A stretch of 45,856 nt of DNA from a bacterium (GTDB lineage: Bacteria; Elusimicrobiota; Elusimicrobia; UBA1565; UBA9628), in the NCBI GenBank assembly GCA_021796015.1, contig JAJYOT010000007.1, positions 1 to 45,856 on the forward strand, read 5' to 3'. The notes beneath the pieces are model-generated. The model made no database searches. It had not been told where the DNA came from and worked only from the letters and a program-made list of their open reading frames with translations. Made by a program: the position numbers and the translations under genes. This document shows, piece after piece, positions 14,391-21,826 of this stretch (position 1 is its first letter; each line of letters starts with the position of its first letter).

Positions 14391-15535
14391 AATACTCGCA
14401 AAAGCGAAAAATAAAATCGGGAATATTCTTGGTCTTGGCCGCCGCGGCCGTTTGCGGCCTTTTTAAGCGGGCGCGGGCCTCGTCTCATTTTCGCTCAAAT
14501 TCAAGCAGCGAACTGACCAGCGGAGAAGTTCGCGTCGCCAAGGGAGAGACGCTTGATCAAGACATCACGGCGAGCGGACCCATTTTGATTGAGGGAATCT
14601 TAAAAGGCGATTGCGTTTCCTTGGGAGGTCCTGTCAGCGTCCGCGGGAAGATTCTAGGGGATTTGACTTCGTTGGGGGGCCCCGTCACCGTTACGGGGTC
14701 CGTCAAGGGAGACGTTTCTTCCCTCGGCGGTCCTGTCAAAATTTCGGGAAGAATTGAAGGCGATATCGCCTCTATGGGAGGAGACGTGACCCTGGGCGAT
14801 AAGGCTTTTGTTCTAGGCGATGTCGCATTGATGGGAGGGCGATTGGATAAATCAAATTCCGCCATTCTGAAAGGGAATATTTCCCGAATGGACTGGGGTC
14901 TTCTTGGGCGTTTTGGACCGCTCTTGGCGCGTTATGGCCGAAATGGAAGTTGGGAAAAAATTTCGCTGGCGTACCGAGTTTTTCGCTGCGCGGCGTTTCT
15001 TTTCTTCACGGCCGGAATCGGGCTCATGCTTTTTCTCCTCGCCGTTTTTTTCCCGAAACAGATCGAGAGGGTTGCGGTCGCCGTGAGACGGGATTTTTGG
15101 AAATCGGCGGGAATTGGAGCCCTGATTTTGATGCTGATTTCGCCGGGGCTTTTTCTGATGCTCGTGTCGGTGCTTGGAATTCCGCTGATTCCGATGGCGA
15201 TTCTCCTTCTCTGCGCCGCCGTCCTAATGAGCTTGGCCGCCTTGAGCCTGATCGCGACCGAGAAGTTTTACCTTTCCTTGAAAAAATCGCCTCCGGGAAT
15301 TTTAACCGGGGTCCTCGTCGGCTATCTGATATTGACCGGGCTCATGATTCTCGGGAAATTAATCGGGGTCCTCGGCGACGCCGGAGACTTTTTTGGAGAA
15401 ATACTGATCTTCGCCGATCTCATGGTTCTGGGATTTGTGGTCATGACGGGTTTGGGAGCGGTCTGGATGACGCGCATGGGAAGCCGCGCCATGGAAATGA
15501 GCGCGAGTCTGTCGCCGATGGAGGGAAAAAATTAA
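14387..15535 (+). CDS. bactofilin-like polymer-forming domain fused to a multi-pass membrane region
   Basis: 382 residues from the ATG at 14387, which has GGAGG at 14377-14381 and overlaps the anti-sigma stop (ATGA); the in-frame ATG at 14375 lies inside that ribosome site. After an N-terminal hydrophobic segment (residues 12-26) come four exact 17-residue repeats (64-131: GPVSVRGKILGDLTSLG and relatives) plus a looser fifth. This is the right-handed beta-helix pattern of bactofilins and polymer-forming cytoskeletal proteins. Residues 178-370 carry five or so membrane helices. The repeats probably sit outside the cytoplasmic membrane. Role unknown; co-operon with sigma/anti-sigma suggests an envelope-stress or shape function. 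Confidence 0.75.
   Translation: MKYSQKRKIKSGIFLVLAAAAVCGLFKRARASSHFRSNSSSELTSGEVRVAKGETLDQDITASGPILIEGILKGDCVSLGGPVSVRGKILGDLTSLGGPVTVTGSVKGDVSSLGGPVKISGRIEGDIASMGGDVTLGDKAFVLGDVALMGGRLDKSNSAILKGNISRMDWGLLGRFGPLLARYGRNGSWEKISLAYRVFRCAAFLFFTAGIGLMLFLLAVFFPKQIERVAVAVRRDFWKSAGIGALILMLISPGLFLMLVSVLGIPLIPMAILLLCAAVLMSLAALSLIATEKFYLSLKKSPPGILTGVLVGYLILTGLMILGKLIGVLGDAGDFFGEILIFADLMVLGFVVMTGLGAVWMTRMGSRAMEMSASLSPMEGKN
14576..14779 (+). repeat. four tandem 51-base coding repeats
   Basis: Four consecutive 17-codon units of pattern G-P-(I/V)-x-(I/V)-x-G-x-(I/V/L)-x-G-D-x-x-S-(L/M)-G. The DNA has diverged while the protein pattern is kept, so selection acts on the coil rather than on the DNA. Confidence 0.7.
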
Positions 15536-16167
15536 TGAAAAAAAGAAAAATGGTTTTGTTCGCGCTAGGGTTGGGCCTGGCGCGTTGTTCTTGGGCCGGA
15601 GCGCGGGGAAGTTTGGATGGCGTTCCTTCCCAAACCGTGAAACCCGCAGCGGTTCAAGCTCGATTGTCTCCGTCGGTGACTAAAATCGCGCTTAAAATAG
15701 ACGGCGGCGCCGACATTGAGTTTCATTCCTCGGAGGACGTTTTCTCCGCGACCAATATCCGCTTTGAACATTCCGACAAAAATCCGGTCAGCATCACGGT
15801 TGAAAATAACCGGGCGGTATTGCGCCAAAAAGGGAAAAGAGTTCATGCCCGATACGACGTTTTTATCCCCAAAGGCCGCTCGGTCGATATTTCGGTCGGA
15901 GCGGCGAATTTCAAGGGAGAGATGAATGAGAAATCTCTTGAATTTACCGTAGGGGCGATGAATCTTAAAGCGCGGTTGACTGTTGAGAATACGCTGGAAT
16001 TCACGTGCGGATCGGCTAATTTTGACGCGGAAATTTTCAAGGTCAAGAAGTTGAAGTTGTCGTGCGGATCCGCCGGAGGGAAACTCGTCGTTCCCAAGGG
16101 GGCGCGGATTCCTTGGACGCCGTTTTGGTTTGGACTAAAAATCGTTAAACGAGGAGGCAATCAATGA
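15535..16167 (+). CDS. exported DUF4097-like beta-strand protein, short form
   Basis: 210 residues with an N-terminal signal peptide (MKKRKMVLFALGLGLARCSWAGA). The start overlaps the preceding stop by one base (TAATG). The mature part is nearly all predicted beta-strand: KIDGGADIEFHSSEDVF, then short repeats SVGAANFKGEMN, TVGAMNLKARLT, TCGSANFDAEIF and SCGSAGGKLVVP at about 19-20 residue spacing. These look like the coils of the DUF4097 / putative auto-transporter adhesin head family. Likely periplasmic or surface. No catalytic residues are apparent. It shares an operon with a larger protein of similar style. Confidence 0.72.
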   Translation: MKKRKMVLFALGLGLARCSWAGARGSLDGVPSQTVKPAAVQARLSPSVTKIALKIDGGADIEFHSSEDVFSATNIRFEHSDKNPVSITVENNRAVLRQKGKRVHARYDVFIPKGRSVDISVGAANFKGEMNEKSLEFTVGAMNLKARLTVENTLEFTCGSANFDAEIFKVKKLKLSCGSAGGKLVVPKGARIPWTPFWFGLKIVKRGGNQ

Positions 16168-17783
16168 AAAAAGCGTTTTTGGCCGTGATTTTGTGTTCTG
16201 TGGGTTCCGCCATGTCTTGGGGCGCGGAAAAGCCGTCAGAGAATTCGTATTTCGCGTCCGCGGTCAAGGAAATCCATATTGGAATTCAAAGAGGGAAAAT
16301 CAAGATCGTTCCCTCGCAAGGGCCGGTGAAACTCGATATTCTCCGGCTGGATAACGCCGACAAATGCGATATATCGACGACGACTCAAGACGGGGAGCTG
16401 CGCGTCGTCGCTAAGACCAAGGGCTGGCTGTGGGGCCATGGGAATGTAGGAGACGGAATCAAAATTCCCCATAACGAAAAAAGCGCGTGCGCGGTCTCTG
16501 TTACGGTTCAGGCTCCGCCGGACCTAACGCTGTCGATTGCGGGTTCCTATGCCGATATCGTGGTGGGCAAGTGGGAAGGTTCGGCTAAATTCTCGATTGC
16601 TTACGGAAAACTCCGTCTTAATGGAGTCAGGAAAGAATTGAAAATTGACGGCGTTTCCAATATTGTTGACGGCGAGGCCGGCTCTCAAGATGCCCATATC
16701 AATTCCGTGAGAGGGTATTTGCATTTGACGTGGTCTCAGTCGGCATTTCCAAATGAGAATGTTGAAATCAGCGAGGTTGGCAGCGACAACATTCTGGAAT
16801 TTCCGAAAAAAACGGATGTTGAGATTGAGAAATCGGGATGGGTCGAGGTGTCCAACCAGTTTGCGAAAGATGATAAAGGAAACGAGCCTGGAAATAGAAA
16901 TGTCGAGGTTCATATTTCCGGCGTCGGCGGAACGCTTGGAATCGTGAAATTAGGGAAACCGGGTAAAGGCGGCAACTCAAAAACCCAAGCCGAATCGTCA
17001 ATTGAAAAGAATGCGGTTTTGACGGCGAGTCAATCCCCGAGCGCTCCGGATGCGAAAAAATTCGCCGGTTCTTATATCGCTATCCAATCAAGCAGCGAGG
17101 ATATCATGCTTGGCGTGGAAAAACCGGGAGAAATCCGCTATCAACTTAAATGCGTTCCCGAGAGAGATGGGGTTTTTCTCTTCGGCGATGTCGGCTTTTG
17201 GAAGACCAGTCAATCAACCTTGGAAAAGGAAAGAAATAAAAATAGAGTAGATTTTGATTCCCAAGAAGGAACGCTGACCATTCATTCGGGAAAGCACTGG
17301 TCTTGCCGGGCGGGTATTTATATTCCAAAAGAGATTAAATTAGCTCTTAAGACCATGAGCGGCGATGTCCAGATTCTCCAGCGAACAGGGAAGACGAAAG
17401 TCGTATCCATGAGCGGCGATATAAAAATTCAAGATGCTAAATCCATTCAAGCGCGATCAATGAGCGGTAATATCAAAATCGAAAATTCTAGTGGTCCAAT
17501 ACAAGTGAAATCCACAAGCGGAGATATTAAAATTACCGGAGGACTTAAAGGCGTGATTGCAAAAGACGTCAGTGGAGATGTTTCAATTTCCGGAAGCGGA
17601 CCTCAAACTTGGGTGAAGACCAGGAGCGGGGATATTGTCTTGTCGCCTCCGGCCTTGAAATCTTTTCCATGTATCGAGGCTCATGTCGGCAGCGGAGATT
17701 TGAAAATAGCGCCCCCTTGGAAAATTTGCGATAAGTCAACCGTCAACCTTCACGCAGGCAGCGGCGATATTACGGTCAGATAA
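16164..17783 (+). CDS. exported DUF4097 family beta-strand repeat protein, long form
   Basis: 539 residues with a signal peptide (MKKAFLAVILCSVGSAMSWGA) and an ATGA overlap with the gene before. It seems to contain two beta-helix regions, about residues 30-260 and 290-539, joined by a Ser/Lys-rich linker. The second ends with eight SGD-type coils (residues 398-539: SGDVQI, SGDIKI, SGNIKI, SGDIKI, SGDVSI, SGDIVL, SGDLKI, SGDITV), the DUF4097 hallmark. It is the last gene of the sigma operon and its final eight bases overlap the convergent nadC. Likely a periplasmic or surface structural protein; function unknown. Confidence 0.8.
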   Translation: MKKAFLAVILCSVGSAMSWGAEKPSENSYFASAVKEIHIGIQRGKIKIVPSQGPVKLDILRLDNADKCDISTTTQDGELRVVAKTKGWLWGHGNVGDGIKIPHNEKSACAVSVTVQAPPDLTLSIAGSYADIVVGKWEGSAKFSIAYGKLRLNGVRKELKIDGVSNIVDGEAGSQDAHINSVRGYLHLTWSQSAFPNENVEISEVGSDNILEFPKKTDVEIEKSGWVEVSNQFAKDDKGNEPGNRNVEVHISGVGGTLGIVKLGKPGKGGNSKTQAESSIEKNAVLTASQSPSAPDAKKFAGSYIAIQSSSEDIMLGVEKPGEIRYQLKCVPERDGVFLFGDVGFWKTSQSTLEKERNKNRVDFDSQEGTLTIHSGKHWSCRAGIYIPKEIKLALKTMSGDVQILQRTGKTKVVSMSGDIKIQDAKSIQARSMSGNIKIENSSGPIQVKSTSGDIKITGGLKGVIAKDVSGDVSISGSGPQTWVKTRSGDIVLSPPALKSFPCIEAHVGSGDLKIAPPWKICDKSTVNLHAGSGDITVR

Positions 17784-18609
17784 AGAAAGTTTCCAAACTC
17801 ATATCCAAAGCCGGGGCGCTGTGGGTGATGCGCCCGATGGAGATGCGGTCGGGGCCCAAACGCGCGAGAGAGCGGACGTTTTGAAGGTTGACCCCCCCGG
17901 AAATTTCGATTTGAATTTTTTTTGAGGAAGCCCGGATGAGAGCCGTCGCTTCCTTGATTTGATCGGGGCTCATATTGTCGAGCAAAATCATGTCGGGCTT
18001 GAGAATCAAGGCGGCTTGAACCCGGCTGATTCTGTCGGCTTCTATTTCAATGGGGATTTTGGGATAGCGGGCCCTAAACCGGACCATTCCTTCCTTTAAA
18101 GAGCCAAATTCCCAATGATTGTCCTTAAGAAGAACCATGTCATAAAGCCCGATTCGGTGGTTTTCCCCGCCCCCGCATTGGACCGCGTATTTTTCAAGAA
18201 TTCTCCAGCCTGGAAGGGTTTTCCGCGTATCGTAAATTTGAGCCCTGGTACCACGAACTTCCGCGACGAAGCGCCGGGTCAAGGTCGCGATTCCCGATAA
18301 GTGTTGGAGGAAATTAAGCGCGGTTCTCTCCGCCGTCAATATTTTTCGAGAACCCCGGACTTCAAGAATTTTTTGCCCGGCTTTCGCGAAGCGGCCGTCG
18401 GGAATGATGATCTTAACTCGGGATGCGTGGTCGATTTTTTGAAAAACTTGCCTAGCGATTTCGGTTCCGCAAATGACGCCGTCGGCTTTTAAAATGACGC
18501 AACCGGAAATTTTAGCTTTGAGCGGGACGAAAAACCGAGTCGTTAAATCGCCGTTTTCGCCCAGATCTTCGCGAAGAGATTGATTAATCAACCAAGCCGG
18601 GGCTTTCAT
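17776..18609 (-). CDS. nadC: nicotinate-nucleotide pyrophosphorylase (carboxylating)
   Basis: Quinolinate phosphoribosyltransferase, which makes nicotinate mononucleotide from quinolinate and PRPP in de novo NAD synthesis. The length of 277 aa is typical. Visible motifs: REDLGENGDLTTRFF at the N terminus, ERTALNFLQHLSGIATLTRRF, the active-site DTRKTLPGWRILEKYAVQCG with GGGENHR, and the C-terminal barrel IEIEADRISRVQ and EISGGVNLQNV. Its ATG overlaps the uvrB stop by four bases. nadA and nadB are not nearby. Confidence 0.97.
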   Translation of the reverse strand: MKAPAWLINQSLREDLGENGDLTTRFFVPLKAKISGCVILKADGVICGTEIARQVFQKIDHASRVKIIIPDGRFAKAGQKILEVRGSRKILTAERTALNFLQHLSGIATLTRRFVAEVRGTRAQIYDTRKTLPGWRILEKYAVQCGGGENHRIGLYDMVLLKDNHWEFGSLKEGMVRFRARYPKIPIEIEADRISRVQAALILKPDMILLDNMSPDQIKEATALIRASSKKIQIEISGGVNLQNVRSLARLGPDRISIGRITHSAPALDMSLETFFI

Positions 18610-20603
18610 TTCCTCACCTTCTTTTTAGAGGCGGACATTTCTTTGAGCTCGAAAAGTTGGTCCCTTAAAAGCGCGGCCAGCTCGAAATCGAGGTTCTCAG
18701 CGGCGTCTTTCATGCGTTTTTCAATTTCCTCGGCTATCACCGGAACGTCCTTGGGCCCCAGCGGCCTTTCCGTCTCCTTTAAAAAGGAAAGGCCATCCCG
18801 TTTGGCTTGGGACTCAAACTCCTGGAGTTCCGAGACCGCCTTGACGACTGTTTTGGGCGTAATCTTAAACTTTCGGTTATATTCAACCTGTTTTTCGCGC
18901 CGTCTTTCCATTTCGGAAAGCGCCCGCTTCATGGAACCCGTTTGGGAGTCGGCGTATAAAACGACCGAACTCCCGACGTTTCTCGCCGCGCGCCCGGCGA
19001 TTTGAATGAGGGTGGTTTCCGATCTTAAGAACCCTTCATGATCGGCGCCGAGTATCGCGACCAAGGACACCTCGGGAAGGTCCAGGCCTTCGCGAAGAAG
19101 ATTAATGCCGACCAAGCAATCAAAAGTTCCGCGTCTCAAGTCCTGAAGAATTTGAATTCTTTCCAAAGGCTCGATGTCGGAGTGAAGATAGCGGACCTTG
19201 ATGCCCCGGGTTTGCAGATAATCCGCCAAATCCTCGGCGGTGCGCTTGGTCAACGTCGTCACCAAGCTTCTTTCCCCCTTCTTCGCTTTTTCCTTGACCC
19301 GGGCGGTCAAATCCTCTATTTGGCCCTCGGAGGGATGGATGATGATTTCCGGGTCAACCAGGCCGGTCGGACGGATGATTTGTTCGACGATTTCGCCTTT
19401 TGATTTCGTCAATTCATAAGGCCCCGGGGTCGCCGAGATGAAAATGGTTTGTCCGGCCAAGGATTCAAATTCACCGAATTTAAGCGGACGATTATCCAAG
19501 GCCGACGGAAGCCTGAACCCGAAATCAACCAAGGTCTGCTTTCGCGAGCGGTCGCCTTCATACATTCCGCGAATTTGGGGAACCGTGACATGAGACTCGT
19601 CAATCAGAAGAAGATAATCCTTCGGAAAATAATCCAAAAGACAAAACGGGCGCTCTCCCGGCTCGCGGCCCGAGAGATGCCTTGAATAATTTTCGATGCC
19701 GTGGCAAAACCCGACTTCTTTGAGCATTTCCATGTCGTATCGAGTTCGTTGTTCGAGGCGTTGAGCCTCGAGATTTTTTCCTTTCGCTTTGAGATTGGAA
19801 ACGCGCTCTTTCATTTCGGCTTCGATGAATTTCAAGGCGTTTAAGCGGCTGATTTCATCGGTGACGAAATGCTTGGCCGGATAAATCCATTGGCTTGAAA
19901 TATCCTTGATTTTTCGTCCGGTCAAGGGATCTAATTCCGAAAGTTCCTTCACAATTCCGTTTTCAAGAGAAACTCTTAGGGCGGTTTCCTGGTAAGCCGG
20001 AAAAATATCAATGATCCCCCCCTTCACGCGAAATTTTCCGCGCGTAAATTCAACCTCGTTTCTCTCGTAATGAATGGAAACCAGTTGTTCCAAAAGCTTC
20101 GCGCGCTCTTGGGGGTTTCCTTTTTTAAGCTCAATCGAGCTTTTTTCGTAATTTTCGGGAGAGCCGATGTTATAAATGCAGGAAACCGATGCGATGACGA
20201 TGACGTCTCTTCTGGATGAAAGCGCGCTGGTGGCTTTAAGCCGCAGGCGATCGATGCGGTCGTTGATGGCCGAATCTTTCTCGATGTAGGTGTCGGTCGA
20301 GGGAACATAGGCCTCCGGCTGATAATAATCGTAGTAGGAAATAAAAAATTCGACCGCGTTTTCCGGAAATAGGGACTTAAACTCGCCGTAGAGTTGGGCG
20401 GCCAGGGTTTTGTTGGGCGAGATGATGAGAGCCGGGCGATCCAGGTTTTTGATGACATGGGCCGCGGTGAAAGTTTTTCCGGATCCCGTCACTCCCAAAA
20501 GGACCTGGGTCGGCGCGTTCTCTTGGATTCGGCGCGTCAGATTTTCTATCGCTTGAGGCTGATCCCCCGCGGGCTTAAATGAAGATTTGAGGCGGAAAGG
20601 CAT
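18606..20603 (-). CDS. uvrB: excinuclease ABC subunit B
   Basis: DNA-damage-recognition helicase-like subunit of UvrABC nucleotide-excision repair. The start is set at ATG 20603 (MPFRLKSSFKPAGDQPQAIE), giving 665 aa, the usual size; the frame is open further upstream but only over the GNAT gene. Features: Walker A GVTGSGKT (37-44), the beta-hairpin YYDYYQPEAYVPSTDTYIEK, helicase motifs including DESHVTVPQI and QIAGRAARN, and the C-terminal UVR motif (IEKRMKDAAENLDFELAALL) that contacts UvrC. No LexA box was recognised nearby. It is third in the run SDR - GNAT - uvrB - nadC. Confidence 0.97.
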   Translation of the reverse strand: MPFRLKSSFKPAGDQPQAIENLTRRIQENAPTQVLLGVTGSGKTFTAAHVIKNLDRPALIISPNKTLAAQLYGEFKSLFPENAVEFFISYYDYYQPEAYVPSTDTYIEKDSAINDRIDRLRLKATSALSSRRDVIVIASVSCIYNIGSPENYEKSSIELKKGNPQERAKLLEQLVSIHYERNEVEFTRGKFRVKGGIIDIFPAYQETALRVSLENGIVKELSELDPLTGRKIKDISSQWIYPAKHFVTDEISRLNALKFIEAEMKERVSNLKAKGKNLEAQRLEQRTRYDMEMLKEVGFCHGIENYSRHLSGREPGERPFCLLDYFPKDYLLLIDESHVTVPQIRGMYEGDRSRKQTLVDFGFRLPSALDNRPLKFGEFESLAGQTIFISATPGPYELTKSKGEIVEQIIRPTGLVDPEIIIHPSEGQIEDLTARVKEKAKKGERSLVTTLTKRTAEDLADYLQTRGIKVRYLHSDIEPLERIQILQDLRRGTFDCLVGINLLREGLDLPEVSLVAILGADHEGFLRSETTLIQIAGRAARNVGSSVVLYADSQTGSMKRALSEMERRREKQVEYNRKFKITPKTVVKAVSELQEFESQAKRDGLSFLKETERPLGPKDVPVIAEEIEKRMKDAAENLDFELAALLRDQLFELKEMSASKKKVRK

Positions 20604-20608
20604 ACCTT

Positions 20609-21148
20609 TTATTTTGGTGTCTTGGACGAAAAACGTAAACGATAAGCTTCGAGAAATACGGTTGGTCTTTGAATGTCGCCGGAGGGATCGCGCTGAAACC
20701 CTCGTTTTTGATAGAGGAGAGCCACACCACTTGCGCCTTGCCTGACATGAAGACAGATACCATCGGTTTTCCATTCGTCTCTCGCGATTTCCTCGGCGCG
20801 GTCAAGGAGCGGTTTGGATACGCCTTTCCCATGCAGGCGCGGCTCAACGGCAAGATGGCGAAGATCGGCGAAATTGGGAATCCAAGCCTCAGAACTAGGA
20901 GCGCCGGGTTTGAAAATCGCGACCGTGCCGACCACTTGGCCGTTCATTCCGGCGACCAAGACGGTCGCGCGGAGCCTTTTGACGGAGACGTCTCTCAATT
21001 CAGCCTTGCGGGCGTCATCGTAGACGACTCCGGGCAATTTGCGAGCGTAAGTAGAGATAAAAGCGTCAATGAGTAGTTCGCCGATGCGGGAATCATCCTC
21101 TGGCCCGGCTTCGCGGATGACGATTTGAGGCGATACTTCGGCGTCCAT
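20609..21148 (-). CDS. GNAT-family N-acetyltransferase
   Basis: Acetyl-CoA-dependent acyltransferase of unknown substrate, 179 aa. The GNAT fold is read from the N-terminal IREAGPEDDSRIGELLIDAF, the central strand VVGTVAIFKPG, and the acetyl-CoA loop LRHLAVEPRLHGKGVSKPLL (a variant of the R/QxxGxG/A motif) followed by the alpha helix DRAEEIARDEW and C-terminal LYQKRGFQR. It lies five bases before uvrB and 12 bases after the SDR gene. Nothing in the context identifies a substrate. Confidence 0.88.
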   Translation of the reverse strand: MDAEVSPQIVIREAGPEDDSRIGELLIDAFISTYARKLPGVVYDDARKAELRDVSVKRLRATVLVAGMNGQVVGTVAIFKPGAPSSEAWIPNFADLRHLAVEPRLHGKGVSKPLLDRAEEIARDEWKTDGICLHVRQGASGVALLYQKRGFQRDPSGDIQRPTVFLEAYRLRFSSKTPK

Positions 21149-21160
21149 GGCTTATAATGC

Positions 21161-21760
21161 CTAAACCACGCGGAAAATTTGCCCGGTTTGAGATCCTTCA
21201 ATGCTTTTGGCGTAGGCGAGGGCGACGCGGGCTCCGGGGACCGGATCATACCCCCGAAAATACGGACCAAAATCCTTCATGGACTCAACCAGCACTCCAG
21301 GGCAGACCGCGTTGATTCGCAATCCGCGCTTGAGTTCGATCGCGGCCGCGATGCAAAACGAGTTAATCGCTCCATTGACCAAGGATGCCGAGCACCCGTT
21401 TCGGATCGGGTCTTGGTCCAGGATGCCCGAAGTCAGAGTGAAGGAGCCGCCGTCTTTAACATAGTCGGCGCCTAAAAGAGTTAGATTCACTTGTCCCATT
21501 AGTTTGTCCTTGAGTCCGACATCGAAACCGGCAGCATCCAGCTGCTCAAGGGGCGCGAATTTGACGCTGCCGGAGGCTGAGACCACGGCCTCCACTTTTC
21601 CCAACTTTTTAAATGCGGCCTTTATTGACTCATGATTGGTGATGTCCAGGCGGATGTCGCCGCTTTTTCTGCCGCCGGAGATAATCTCATGCCGCGCTCC
21701 CAGTTCCGCAGCCACAGCTTTCCCAATAGTTCCCGAGGCTCCTACGAGGAAAATTCTCAT
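21161..21760 (-). CDS. short-chain dehydrogenase/reductase (SDR)
   Basis: NAD(P)-dependent oxidoreductase of the compact SDR type, 199 aa. The dinucleotide motif is MRIFLVGASGTIGKAVAAEL (GxxGxxG at 7-13). The downstream VSASGSVKF takes the place of NNAG, and the C-terminal half contains INAVCPGVLVES. The canonical YxxxK active site is not clear: the region around NGAINSFCIAAAIEL lacks an obvious Tyr, as in some divergent members close to E. coli YdfG/YbbO-like relatives, so substrate and even activity are uncertain. First gene of the SDR-GNAT-uvrB-nadC run. A decayed, shortened copy lies at 26300-26455. Confidence 0.85.
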   Translation of the reverse strand: MRIFLVGASGTIGKAVAAELGARHEIISGGRKSGDIRLDITNHESIKAAFKKLGKVEAVVSASGSVKFAPLEQLDAAGFDVGLKDKLMGQVNLTLLGADYVKDGGSFTLTSGILDQDPIRNGCSASLVNGAINSFCIAAAIELKRGLRINAVCPGVLVESMKDFGPYFRGYDPVPGARVALAYAKSIEGSQTGQIFRVV

Positions 21761-21826
21761 GATTTCATTATGCCATTTTTATACAAGGATGCGGCGGGGA
21801 GGGTTTGATACAATAAATCATCCTTC

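Noticed and set aside
14557..14865. Minus-strand open frame with Pro/Thr repeats opposite the bactofilin-like repeats
   Set aside because: Its repeats are the antisense reading of the 51-base coding repeats; no ribosome site or independent evidence.
14950..15534. Long upstream extension of the DUF4097-like gene at 15535
   Set aside because: The extension is an Arg-rich shadow frame of the bactofilin-like gene; the signal peptide and TAATG overlap fix the start at 15535.
20604..20774. N-terminal extension of uvrB by 57 codons
   Set aside because: It overlaps the GNAT gene, and the family start MPFRLKSSFKPAGDQP at 20603 fits known UvrB proteins.
21761..21826. Possible riboswitch ahead of metH
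   Set aside because: Only 66 bases are available and no SAM, cobalamin or SAH riboswitch core is recognisable.
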